From NCBI RefSeq assembly GCF_013085465.1, contig NZ_CP049838.1:6076001-6140000 (forward strand): a stretch of DNA of 64,000 nt, read 5' to 3'. Source of the stretch: Streptomyces asoensis (GTDB lineage: Bacteria > Actinomycetota > Actinomycetes > Streptomycetales > Streptomycetaceae). Positions 8,974 through 18,178 of the stretch are shown here, in pieces; positions within the stretch are counted from its first letter, which is position 1; the number at the start of each line of letters is the position of its first letter. Under the pieces are notes generated by a model, which ran no database searches, was not told the DNA's origin, and was given only the letters and a program-made list of their open reading frames with translations. The translations under genes and the position numbers were made by a program.

Positions 8974-10617
8974 ATGACGGACTCGCAGGCCCCGGAAAAG
9001 ACCGGCACCGAGATCAGTGGGAAGACCACGACCGGTACCAACCCCCTCGCCCCCGCCCCCACCGGCGTCCGTACCGCCGAAGACGTGGTCACGCCGGAGC
9101 TGGTCGCCCAGCTCACCAAGGGGGTGACCGGCTCCGGCCGTACCGCCAACCACACGCCCTTCACCGGCGGGAAGCTGGCCGACCTGCCCGAGTCCACGCC
9201 CGACGACGTACTGAAGGCCTTCGAGGCGGCTCGCAAGGCGCAGGCGGTCTGGGAGCGGACGCCCGTGCGGGAACGCGCCGCCGTCCTGCTCCGCTTCCAC
9301 GACCTGGTGCTGGAGCGCCAGGCCGAGGTGCTCGACCTCATCCAGCTGGAGACCGGCAAGGCCCGGCTGCACGCCCACGAAGAGGTGCAGGCGGTGGCCG
9401 TCGCCGCCCGGCACTACGGCCGCAAGGCCCCCGCCTACCTCCGCCCCAAGCGGCACGCGGGCGCCATGCCGACGCTGACGAAGGTCACCGAACTGCGCCA
9501 CCCGCGCGGTGTCGTGGGCCAGATCGCCCCCTGGAACTACCCGCTGGAGCTGTCGGTCGGCGACGCGCTGCCGGCGTTCGTCGCGGGCAACGCGGTCGTG
9601 ATGAAGCCGGACACGGAGACCTGCCTGACCGCTCTCTGGGCCCGTGACCTGCTCGTCGAGGCGGGTCTGCCCGCCGAGGTCTTCCAGGTCGTCCTCGGCG
9701 AGGGTCCCGTCGTCGGCCCGGAGGTCGTCCGGCACGCCGACTACGTCTCCTTCACCGGCTCCACCCGCACCGGCCGCGAGGTCGCCCAGGGCGCCGCCGC
9801 CCGTCTCGTCGGTGTCTCCCTCGAACTCGGTGGCAAGAACGCCATGCTGGTCCTCGAGGACGCCGACATCGAGAAGGCCGCGGCCGGCGCCGTCCGCGCC
9901 TGCTTCTCCTCGGCGGGCCAGCTCTGCATCTCCATCGAGCGGCTGTACGTCCACGAGTCGATCGCGGACGCCTTCGTGGAGCGCTTCGCCGCCCGCACCA
10001 AGGCCATGCGGCTGGGCACCTCCCTGGCGTACGGCGCCGACATGGGCTCCCTGGTGGGCGAGCGCCAGCTGGAGACGGTGACCCGGCACGTGGAGGAAGC
10101 CGTCGCCAAGGGCGCCAAGGTCGTCGCCGGTGGGGTCGCCCGCCCGGACATCGGCCCGTACTTCTTCGAGCCGACGATCCTCGACGGAGTGACGGAACCC
10201 ATGTCCGTCTGCACCGAGGAGACCTTCGGCCCGGTCGTCTCGATCTACCGCTTCAAGACCGACGACGAGGCCGTCGAGCAGGCCAACTCCACGCCGTACG
10301 GCCTGAACTCGTCGGTGTGGACGAAGGACGGCCGCCGCGGCCGGGAGGTCGCCTCCCGCCTGCGCACCGGCACGGTGAACGTCAACGAGGGCTACGCCCC
10401 GGCCTACGGCAGCGTCCAGTCCCCGATGGGTGGCATGAAGGACTCCGGTCTCGGCCGCCGCCACGGCTCCGAGGGCATCCTCAAGTACACCGAGGCCCAG
10501 ACGGTGGCCCAGCAGCGCCTCCTCCCGATGGCTCCGGCCTTGGGCATGAACGACGAGAAGTACGCGGAGTTCATGAGCCGGAGTCTGAGGCTGATGAAGG
10601 CGTTCCGGTTCAGGTAA
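8974..10617 (+). CDS. gabD: Succinate-semialdehyde dehydrogenase (NADP+)
   Basis: A 547-residue aldehyde dehydrogenase of the GabD/SSADH type that should oxidise succinate semialdehyde to succinate in the GABA shunt. Visible are the Rossmann segment IAPWNYPLELSVGDAL, VMKPDTET, SFTGSTRTG, the general base Glu near 284 in ELGGKNAM and the catalytic Cys near 318 in AGQLCIS. An N-terminal extension of about 35 residues precedes the family fold. The ATG lacks a clear ribosome site. TACCCT ends 7 bases before it, so the message may be leaderless. The next gene, a flavin oxidoreductase, follows 98 bases later on the same strand and could share the transcript. Substrate assignment follows the family and is not proven here; another semialdehyde is possible. 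Confidence 0.85.
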   Translation: MTDSQAPEKTGTEISGKTTTGTNPLAPAPTGVRTAEDVVTPELVAQLTKGVTGSGRTANHTPFTGGKLADLPESTPDDVLKAFEAARKAQAVWERTPVRERAAVLLRFHDLVLERQAEVLDLIQLETGKARLHAHEEVQAVAVAARHYGRKAPAYLRPKRHAGAMPTLTKVTELRHPRGVVGQIAPWNYPLELSVGDALPAFVAGNAVVMKPDTETCLTALWARDLLVEAGLPAEVFQVVLGEGPVVGPEVVRHADYVSFTGSTRTGREVAQGAAARLVGVSLELGGKNAMLVLEDADIEKAAAGAVRACFSSAGQLCISIERLYVHESIADAFVERFAARTKAMRLGTSLAYGADMGSLVGERQLETVTRHVEEAVAKGAKVVAGGVARPDIGPYFFEPTILDGVTEPMSVCTEETFGPVVSIYRFKTDDEAVEQANSTPYGLNSSVWTKDGRRGREVASRLRTGTVNVNEGYAPAYGSVQSPMGGMKDSGLGRRHGSEGILKYTEAQTVAQQRLLPMAPALGMNDEKYAEFMSRSLRLMKAFRFR

Positions 10618-10715
10618 GGGCTTTTGGGCGCGCGGGGCTGTATCGCATACGGCTCCGCGCGCCTGAGCGCGAGCAACCACGTACCACCCGCACGGACACT
10701 CAAAGAGGAGCAAAC

Positions 10716-12494
10716 GTGCCCCAGGACACCTACGACTACGACGTCCTCGTCGTCGGCTCCGGCTTCGGCGGCTCGGTGACCGCCCTGCGCCTGACGGAGA
10801 AGGGCTACCGAGTCGGTGTCCTGGAGGCGGGCCGCCGTTTCACCCGGGAGTCGCTGCCCAGGAACTCCTGGGATCTGAAGAACTACCTCTGGGCTCCCAG
10901 GCTCGGCATGTACGGCATCCAGCGCATCCATCTGCTGGGCAACGTCATGGTGCTGGCCGGCGCGGGCGTGGGCGGTGGCTCCCTCAACTACGCCAACACC
11001 CTCTACGTACCGCCGAAGCCCTTCTTCGACGACCCCCAGTGGCGTGACATCACCGACTGGCAGGAGGAGCTGAAGCCGTACTACGACCAGGCGCGCCGCA
11101 TGCTGGGCGTACGGCTCAACCCGACGACGACCCCCTCCGACGTGCATCTGAAGGCGGCCGCGGAGCGGATGGGCGTCGGCGACACCTTCCACATGGCGCC
11201 GGTCGGGGTGTTCTTCGGCGACGGCGAGGACGCCGACGGGACGGCGAAGGCCGAGCCGGGGGAGCAGGTCGCCGACCCTTACTTCGGGGGCGTCGGCCCG
11301 GCCCGCAAGGCCTGTACCGAGTGCGGCGAGTGCATGACCGGCTGCCGGCACGGCGCGAAGAACACCCTGAACGAGAACTACCTCCACCTGGCCGAGAAGG
11401 CCGGCGCGGTCGTGCACCCGCTGACGACGGTCGTGTCGGTCACGGACGACTCGCAGGGCGGCTACGCGGTCGCCACGCTCCCCACCGACGGCCGCCGCAA
11501 GGCGAAGGGCAGGGTCTTCAAGGCCCGCCGCGTGGTGCTCGCCGCGGGCACCTACGGCACCCAGACGCTGCTGCACCGCATGAAGGCGAACGGTCAACTC
11601 CCCTACCTCTCCGACCGGTTGGGCGAGCTGACCCGCACCAACTCGGAGGCGCTGGTCGGCGCGCAGACCGACGACCGCCGCTATCGCAAGGTGACGGGCG
11701 CGGCGAAGGTGGACTTCACCCGCGGAGTCGCCATCACCTCCTCCGTCCACCCGGACGACAGCACCCACATCGAGCCGGTCCGCTACGGCAAGGGCTCCAA
11801 CTCGATGGGCGGTCTGTCGATCTTGCAAGTGCCGTACGCGGAGGGTTCGTCGAGGGTCGCCGGCTGGCTGGCGAACGCGGCCCGCCACCCGCTCCTCGTC
11901 CTGCGCTCGCTCTCCAACCGCCGCTGGTCGGAGCGGACCATCATCGGCCTGGTGATGCAGTCCCTGGACAACTCGCTGACGACGTATCTGAAGCCGACGG
12001 GTGTGGGCCGGGGCCTGCTGACGGCACGCCAGGGTCATGGCGCCCCCAACCCCAAGCAGATCAGGGCCGCTTCCGAGGCCGCCTCCGCGATCGCCGCCGA
12101 CATCAACGGCTTCGCCGGCTCCAACGTGGGCGAGCTGATGGGCACCCCGCTCACCGCGCACTTCCTCGGCGGCTGTCCGATCGGCGACTCGCGCGAGACG
12201 GGTGTCATCGACCCGTACCACCGCCTCTACGGCCACCCCGGCATCTCGGTCGTCGACGGTGCCGCGGTCTCGGCGAACCTGGGCGTGAACCCGTCGCTCA
12301 CCATCACCGCCCAGGCCGAGCGCGCGATGTCGTACTGGCCGAACAAGGACGAGACGGACCCGCGTCCGACGCAGGGCGCGGCATACGAGCGGCTGAAGCC
12401 GGTGGAGCCGGTCAGCCCGGCGGTGCCGGCGGACGCGTTCGGCGCACTGCGCCTGCCGTTCCTGGGAATGCCGACCGTCCCGCCCAAGCAGTAG
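10716..12494 (+). CDS. GMC-family FAD oxidoreductase (cholesterol-oxidase-like)
   Basis: A 592-residue flavoenzyme. The N-terminus holds the FAD dinucleotide motif VVGSGFGGSVTALRL and the adenine-ribose acidic residue in VLEAGRRF. AGAGVGGGSLNYAN and the C-terminal GVNPSLTITAQAERAM are typical of the glucose-methanol-choline and cholesterol-oxidase branch. A Cys-rich segment, CTECGECMTGC, lies near residue 200; homologues in this branch have a similar cluster that may bind iron-sulfur. GTG at 10716 has AGAGGAG five bases upstream. No signal peptide is seen, so it is probably cytoplasmic. The substrate is unknown: a sterol or an alcohol is suggested by the family. It sits downstream of the semialdehyde dehydrogenase, which could consume an aldehyde product; that link is inference. 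Confidence 0.85.
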   Translation: MPQDTYDYDVLVVGSGFGGSVTALRLTEKGYRVGVLEAGRRFTRESLPRNSWDLKNYLWAPRLGMYGIQRIHLLGNVMVLAGAGVGGGSLNYANTLYVPPKPFFDDPQWRDITDWQEELKPYYDQARRMLGVRLNPTTTPSDVHLKAAAERMGVGDTFHMAPVGVFFGDGEDADGTAKAEPGEQVADPYFGGVGPARKACTECGECMTGCRHGAKNTLNENYLHLAEKAGAVVHPLTTVVSVTDDSQGGYAVATLPTDGRRKAKGRVFKARRVVLAAGTYGTQTLLHRMKANGQLPYLSDRLGELTRTNSEALVGAQTDDRRYRKVTGAAKVDFTRGVAITSSVHPDDSTHIEPVRYGKGSNSMGGLSILQVPYAEGSSRVAGWLANAARHPLLVLRSLSNRRWSERTIIGLVMQSLDNSLTTYLKPTGVGRGLLTARQGHGAPNPKQIRAASEAASAIAADINGFAGSNVGELMGTPLTAHFLGGCPIGDSRETGVIDPYHRLYGHPGISVVDGAAVSANLGVNPSLTITAQAERAMSYWPNKDETDPRPTQGAAYERLKPVEPVSPAVPADAFGALRLPFLGMPTVPPKQ

Positions 12495-12540
12495 GCGATC
12501 CGCCCGGGCGGAAGCAGTAGGCCATCCGACCGGGCAATAG

Positions 12541-12582
12541 GCGAAGGGACCTGCGCCCCCCTCCGAGCGCAGGTCCCTTCGC
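12541..12582. terminator. Bidirectional terminator hairpin
   Basis: A perfect 16-bp inverted repeat (GCGAAGGGACCTGCGC and its complement) with a 10-base loop lies between two convergent genes. It should end transcripts of both the oxidoreductase and the surface protein. Confidence 0.9.
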
Positions 12583-12597
12583 TGGTCTCGATACGCG

Positions 12598-13629
12598 TTA
12601 CGCGTGCGTGCCGACCTTGCGGCGACGGACCGCGAACACCGCACCGGCGCCGGCCACCACGGCGACCCCGCCGACGAGTCCGATCATCGGCAGCGCGGAG
12701 TTCGAACCGGTCGAGGCGAGGCTGCCGCTGATCGGCTTGGCGCTGCCCTGGGGCTTGGCGCCGTCGGTGGGCTTGTCGCCGTTCGGCTTGGCGTCGTCGA
12801 CACCGTCCGCGGAGCTGCCGGCGGCGAGGATCTCGATGTCGTACAGGTCACCGTTGCCGTAGCAGGCGGAGTCCTTGCCCGCGTAGACGGCCTCGCTGAA
12901 GGCGAGCGAGGAGCCCGCGGGCGCGGAGGACTTGACCTTCAGTCGCAGGTCGAGGGTGGCGGAGGAACCCTTCTCCAGGGAGTCGAGCAGACCCACGAAG
13001 GAACTCGTGAGGTTGACCGGCTTGCCGTTCTCGTCCTCGTAGTAGTCCTGGAAGCTGTCGGTCCACTTGCCGTCCTCCTTGACCTGGATGACGGCGAGGC
13101 CCTCGGACAGCCACTCGTCCGTGTTGTCGCCGTACTCCATGAAGGAGTCGATGTACACGTTCTTCAGGTCCTTGTCGGAGTCGTTCTCGACGACGAACTT
13201 GAAGTCGTGCCAGCCGGAACCGGCGACGATCTTGCTCGGCAGACCCTTGATCTGGGCGGTGAGCTTCTCGTCCAGGTCGAAGGACTTGCAGTCCGTGTAC
13301 GGGTCGAACCCGTCCTCGCTCTCGCTCGCCGACGGGCTCGCGGAGGCCTTGCCCGAGCCGGACGCCGAAGGCGACGAGCTGCCGGACGGGGAGCTGGAGG
13401 CGCTCCCGCTCTGCGACCCGGAGGCCGACGGGGACGAGGTGTCGGACTCGGAGGCCGACGCGCTCGCGTCGCTCGAACCGGACGGCGAGGCGGAGGTGTC
13501 GTCCGACGCGGACGCGCTCGCGGACGGCGAACCGCTCTCCTCCGCGAAGGCGGCGGGCGCGGACAGCAGGGCGAGCGGCGCGAGGACGGCCGTCGCGGCT
13601 GCGAGGACGAGTGTGCGGCGAAGCTTCAT
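12598..13629 (-). CDS. Cell-wall anchored surface protein (LAxTG sortase substrate)
   Basis: A 343-residue secreted protein. The N-terminus is a clear Sec signal peptide (basic MKLRR, hydrophobic core, cleavage near APAAFA-EE). A long Ser/Ala/Asp/Glu low-complexity stalk follows (about residues 30-105), then a soluble domain of about 160 residues that begins around FDPYTDCKSFDLDEK and has two Cys. The C-terminus is a wall-sorting signal: LASTG, a hydrophobic span and the basic tail RRRKVG. LAxTG is the motif read by class E sortases in Streptomyces. The ribosome site is GAGGT four bases before the ATG. The stalk suggests the domain is held away from the wall. The ligand or role of the domain is not known. 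Confidence 0.9.
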   Translation of the reverse strand: MKLRRTLVLAAATAVLAPLALLSAPAAFAEESGSPSASASASDDTSASPSGSSDASASASESDTSSPSASGSQSGSASSSPSGSSSPSASGSGKASASPSASESEDGFDPYTDCKSFDLDEKLTAQIKGLPSKIVAGSGWHDFKFVVENDSDKDLKNVYIDSFMEYGDNTDEWLSEGLAVIQVKEDGKWTDSFQDYYEDENGKPVNLTSSFVGLLDSLEKGSSATLDLRLKVKSSAPAGSSLAFSEAVYAGKDSACYGNGDLYDIEILAAGSSADGVDDAKPNGDKPTDGAKPQGSAKPISGSLASTGSNSALPMIGLVGGVAVVAGAGAVFAVRRRKVGTHA

Positions 13630-13788
13630 GGAGACCTCGGTGGATCTGGTGGGGAGGCCTTCCGCATGGGGGTGTGGGAGTGGGCCTTGGTTCGGTAGGT
13701 GTGACAGGCGACGGCTGTGAACAGTTGTATTCAGCTCACAGGATCTTTATATGGCGCGCGTCACACCTGCCGAAGCCGAGACCTCCGC

Positions 13789-14127
13789 TCAGCCCTCCGA
13801 GCCCCCGTCGGCGCCCGCGTCCCCCTCTGTGTCCGTCGCGAGAAGGTCTCCCACGTCGGTCCCGCACTCCTGCTCGATCCTGGTGACCGAGGCCTTGCGG
13901 GCGGTGTCGTCGACCGACGCGGAGGTGCCGGCACCGGCTTCGAGCGACGTCGCGTACGCGCGCAGCACCGAGGCGTCCTTCCCGGCCAGTCCGGCGAGGT
14001 CGGTGAGGACGGAGGCGAGCTCGTCCGGCGTGTGACGGCTGTCCTCGGACACCGCGAGCGGCGCGGCGACGGAGCAGAAGGTGTCGGCCGGCTCACCGAC
14101 TCCAGCGACCTTCTGGTGAGGCGGCAT
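13789..14127 (-). CDS. Small hypothetical protein, probably 5'-truncated
   Basis: The frame encodes a plausible helical protein of about 112 residues: GEPADTFCSVAAPLAVSED, then PDELASVLTDLAGLAG, then ending in an acidic Gly/Asp tail. The central part resembles small secreted proteins or lipoproteins with a mature N-terminus of CGxP type, but no signal peptide is encoded. The first codons (from ATG 14127, or ATG 14160) read like noncoding sequence, and a hairpin stands directly upstream. The antisense frame shares the same wobble positions, so third-base GC does not settle the strand; I chose this strand for its balanced composition. It may be the remnant of a gene that lost its 5' end. No function can be assigned. 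Confidence 0.45.
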   Translation of the reverse strand: MPPHQKVAGVGEPADTFCSVAAPLAVSEDSRHTPDELASVLTDLAGLAGKDASVLRAYATSLEAGAGTSASVDDTARKASVTRIEQECGTDVGDLLATDTEGDAGADGGSEG

Positions 14128-14163
14128 TCCGCATCGGGCGGCGCAGTCTCGCGTGGGCATGAC

Positions 14164-14198
14164 GAAGGGCCCCGCGGGACGGATCCGCGAGGCCCTTC
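14164..14198 (+). terminator. Terminator-like hairpin
   Basis: Arms 14164-14177 and 14185-14198 pair over 14 bases with one mismatch, followed on the plus strand by CTTTATC. There is no clear plus-strand gene just upstream for it to serve, so it may be left over from a rearrangement or end an unrecognised small RNA. Confidence 0.5.
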
Positions 14199-14686
14199 TT
14201 TATCGTCAGCACCGGCGTCAGGGCAGCGCCGGTGCCTGGGAGCGGCGCCGGGGGGTCGCGCCGCTGGCCTGGACCTTTGGCAGTGCGGGCAACGCACGGA
14301 AGGTGGTTGCCGGAGGGGGACTTGGGGCTGTTCGGGGTCTTTCTACGCATCGTGCTGGATGAGCGCGGCGCCCGCAACCGTTTGACCCAGCCCTTGTGCA
14401 TTTTTGCATTTTTCGCCGGTCGGCTCGGCCTCGGGCGTCCCCGAGGCCGGCCGTTCTCTTGGGTGACCGGGCTGCTGTCCCCTGCCGTCCGGTCACTTGT
14501 CCGGAGCGAGGTCCCACGGCGCACGGCGTGATCCGTACGCCTCATCGCTCCAGCGAGCCACGCGTGGTTATTCCGGGCCCGCCCCTGGCTGGAACGGACA
14601 CCGGGACCAACGAAGGCGCCGGGGAGGCGGTCACGCGCCCGTACGGGTGAGAAGAGGGCCGAAGGGGGGCGAACTGACGCCCGACC
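14199..14686. other. Intergenic stretch without a recognisable gene
   Basis: About 490 bases with open frames on both strands but none with convincing protein character. It holds a 10-bp hairpin (14426-14435 with 14440-14449), an 8-bp inverted repeat GTGACCGG/CCGGTCAC around 14463-14507, and an AT-rich direct repeat TGCATTTTTGCATTTTTC near 14397-14414 that stands out in this GC-rich sequence. A small RNA or a control region is possible; nothing proves either. Confidence 0.4.
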
Positions 14687-14968
14687 TCAGACGCGACCCC
14701 GGCACAGTTCGAGCAGCGTCATCGCCAGGGACGTACCGGGCTTGCCGAGGGCGTCCCTGTAGTGGCCGAGGATCTCCATCTCACGGGAGAGATTCACGCG
14801 CCGGCCGCCGGAGGTGATCCGCGCTTCCTGGATGACGGCGGAGACGGCCATCCGTTCCTGGATCAGACCGATGATCCGGTCGTCGAGCGAGTCGATGCGC
14901 TCACGGGCGCCGGTGATCACGTCGGCGGCCTCGGGGGTGCGGGCGCCGGTCACGTCGATGGTGGTCAT
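14687..14968 (-). CDS. Chorismate mutase (AroQ class)
   Basis: A 93-residue all-helical chorismate mutase of the AroQ fold, which converts chorismate to prephenate for Phe and Tyr synthesis. The helix-1 signature ARERIDSLDDRIIGLIQERM gives the active-site Arg and the LIxER element; RVNLSREMEILGHYRDAL covers helices 2-3. The length fits a stand-alone monofunctional domain. GGAG lies just upstream of the ATG. The leader transcript of about 180 bases carries a short ORF with Phe and Tyr codons and a terminator hairpin, so the gene is probably controlled by attenuation. guaA is divergent upstream. Confidence 0.9.
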   Translation of the reverse strand: MTTIDVTGARTPEAADVITGARERIDSLDDRIIGLIQERMAVSAVIQEARITSGGRRVNLSREMEILGHYRDALGKPGTSLAMTLLELCRGRV

Positions 14969-15015
14969 GGGGGCTCCTGTGGTGGATACGGGTGCCCCGG
15001 AGCGGCAGGACCCGG

Positions 15016-15059
15016 GAAAAACGACAGGCGCCCCGGGCCTTGTCGGCCCGGGGCGCCTG
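15016..15059 (-). terminator. Attenuator hairpin in front of chorismate mutase
   Basis: Arms 15025-15039 and 15045-15059 form a perfect 15-bp GC-rich stem with a 5-base loop. On the minus strand it is followed by GTCGTTTTT, an intrinsic terminator. It lies inside the leader, between the short leader ORF and the chorismate mutase ATG, so it must be read through or avoided for expression. An alternative pairing of CGGCCC in the upstream hairpin with GGGCCG in its 5' arm could act as antiterminator. Confidence 0.75.
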
Positions 15060-15079
15060 GGAAGTCGCTTGTCAGTTGC

Positions 15080-15151
15080 TCAAGCAGCACGACCATGGCA
15101 GCCGGTGGGCCGGTTGCCATAGGTAAAGACGAAGGTCGGGTGCGTGAGCAT
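15080..15151 (-). CDS. Leader peptide with Phe and Tyr control codons
   Basis: A 23-residue ORF reads MLTHPTFVFTYGNRPTGCHG then RAA. The codons TTC GTC TTT ACC TAT give F-V-F-T-Y, the end products of the chorismate mutase pathway. The TAT codon runs into a hairpin (ATGGCAaCCGG with CCGGcTGCCAT) that would be segments 1 and 2 of a classical attenuator. A -10 (CATACT) places the start of transcription on or next to the ATG, so the peptide would be translated from a leaderless message. The assignment is inferred from position, codons and RNA folding. Confidence 0.6.
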   Translation of the reverse strand: MLTHPTFVFTYGNRPTGCHGRAA

Positions 15152-15157
15152 GGGGTC

Positions 15158-15186
15158 AGTATGCAGGGTCGTCGGGTGAGGTCCAA
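15158..15186 (-). promoter_or_regulatory. Promoter of the chorismate mutase leader
   Basis: On the minus strand TTGGAC (15181-15186) and CATACT (15158-15163) are separated by 17 bases. Transcription would start at about 15151, the first base of the leader ATG. Confidence 0.5.
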
Positions 15187-15311
15187 GGCGGTTCGCGAGG
15201 CGGTTCGCATCCTGAGACGCCGGGGGTGGGTCCGGTGCCGGGACCGGTCCCACGTCCACCTCGGTAGAATCGGGTTACACAGAGACCCCGCCCCACCGCC
15301 GGAAGGCCCCC

Positions 15312-16892
<1,581 letters not shown>

Positions 16893-16910
16893 TCCTTCCG
16901 GTTTCGACGG

Positions 16911-17384
16911 TCATGTCCGTTTGAGAGTGCGTACCGGCTCTCCGGGCTGCCAGACCTGGGCGACCAGATACGTGTCGTCCTCGACGTAGGTCCGTACGAC
17001 CTCCGTCAGCTCGGTGCGGAAGAGGTGGAACGGCTGCGGCGGTTCCACCTCTTTCACATACGCCGCCCTCGCCTCCCCGTCCGCCACCTCGACGGCCCGG
17101 CCCGCGACCCGTACGTCGCCCCCGCCCATCCCGGTGCCCTCGCCGGGGTTGGCCTGGAGGCAGAAGCGTGCGTCACGGCGCAGATCGAGGGCCTTGAGCG
17201 AGCCCGGCATCATGCCGAGCCACAGCTCACCGCCGAGGAAACGCACCTCGATGCCGCTGGTGCGGGGGGAACCGTCCCTGCGGAGCGTCGCGAGAACGTG
17301 ATGCGTGAAGGCTCCGAAGCGCGCCTCGGTGATCTTCGCGAGTGCGGGTTCGGCTGCGGCGAAGGCCGCCCAGTTCGCTGTCAT
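16911..17384 (-). CDS. PPOX-family (pyridoxamine phosphate oxidase-like) protein
   Basis: A 157-residue split-barrel protein of the pyridoxamine 5'-phosphate oxidase/general stress group. THHVLATLRRDGSPRTSGIEV, LWLGMMPGSLKALDLRRD and VRVAGRAVEV are the typical strands that hold flavin (FMN) or F420. Actinobacterial members often use deazaflavin F420, but the sequence alone does not decide the cofactor. It is short enough to be only the barrel, with no extra domain. Convergent with guaA; 57 bases separate its ATG from the end of the next gene upstream on the same strand, so the two may be co-transcribed. Confidence 0.75.
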   Translation of the reverse strand: MTANWAAFAAAEPALAKITEARFGAFTHHVLATLRRDGSPRTSGIEVRFLGGELWLGMMPGSLKALDLRRDARFCLQANPGEGTGMGGGDVRVAGRAVEVADGEARAAYVKEVEPPQPFHLFRTELTEVVRTYVEDDTYLVAQVWQPGEPVRTLKRT

Positions 17385-17441
17385 ACGGCGAGTGTGGCCC
17401 CGATACCCGACATCCGCTGTCCGGTATTGCCGGGCTGGGGG

Positions 17442-18068
17442 TCAGGAGCCCTGAGGCACCGGCCGTACGTACCGCTCCAGCCCCGCCGCGTCCCGTACCG
17501 GTGTGCACCCGGCCGCCATGAGCCTCTGGGCCAGCTTCGCGCGCCGGTTCGTGTTCACCTTGAGGGAGCCCAGCATGAACAGCGGCATCAGCACGGCGAG
17601 CGGGAGCAGCACGGCGTACTTGCCGGTCAGTACGGCCATCAGCAGGAACAGCACCGCCGAGCCCCAGCCGATGGCCAGCAGCTGCTTGCGGTTGGCGGCC
17701 GCGCCGAGGGCGTCGTGGCGGATGAGCGCCGTGATCACGTCGACTTCCGCCTGCACCTCGGGGACCGGGGTGAGCGAGCCCAGGTACATGCCCGGCACCG
17801 GGCGGCCGGGGCCCGGGTCGGGGAAGGCCGCCGAGTTCGCCGCGGCCCGCTGCCGCGCCCAGGTGCTGGGGTCGCGGACCAGCTGGACGTGCATGATGCG
17901 GTGCTTGCCGACGAGGCGCACGCTCTCGTACCGGAAGCCGTAGCACTCGGCTACGTAGACCAGCGCGCCGAACGTGTCCAGCTCCGCGAAGGGGTGGACG
18001 AGCTCGATGTCGTTGCGCGTCGTGATCTGACGCATGAGGGCGGTGACGTGCCGCTCGGCAAGGCTCAA
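17442..18068 (-). CDS. Membrane protein of unknown function
   Basis: A 208-residue protein I do not recognise. The first 150 residues are soluble and mixed (ALVYVAECYGFRYESVRLVG, then MHVQLVRDPSTWARQ). Two adjacent hydrophobic segments follow near 150-190 (WGSAVLFLLMAVLTG and VLLPLAVLMPLFML), then a basic tail with LAQRLMAAGCTP. The topology suggests a cytoplasmic domain anchored by a helical hairpin. It is divergent from the class II aldolase with 110 bases between, which include AT-rich TTTACATAACGG, a likely promoter zone. Confidence 0.7.
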   Translation of the reverse strand: MSLAERHVTALMRQITTRNDIELVHPFAELDTFGALVYVAECYGFRYESVRLVGKHRIMHVQLVRDPSTWARQRAAANSAAFPDPGPGRPVPGMYLGSLTPVPEVQAEVDVITALIRHDALGAAANRKQLLAIGWGSAVLFLLMAVLTGKYAVLLPLAVLMPLFMLGSLKVNTNRRAKLAQRLMAAGCTPVRDAAGLERYVRPVPQGS

Positions 18069-18178
18069 GGTGTGCTCCGAAGGTGACGGAAATCGTCATC
18101 TTTACATAACGGCTCTGCCCTTTTGCACTGACCGACGGTAACTTCCGCGTCGTAAAGCAACCCAGTGCTGGAGGACCG

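Noticed and set aside
13751..14035. Plus-strand frame of 94 codons
   Set aside because: Ser/Ala/Pro-rich composition typical of the antisense of a coding frame; shares wobble positions with the minus-strand gene, which has the more natural protein sequence.
14397..14414. ArgR-type box (TGCAT motif)
   Set aside because: The arrangement is a direct repeat with T runs and not the inverted ATGCAT pair of arginine operators; no arginine gene is adjacent.
14093..14545. Minus-strand frame of about 150 codons
   Set aside because: Runs through a terminator hairpin, is rich in Pro/Arg with rare codons such as AAA, AGA and CCA, and has no ribosome site or recognisable domain.
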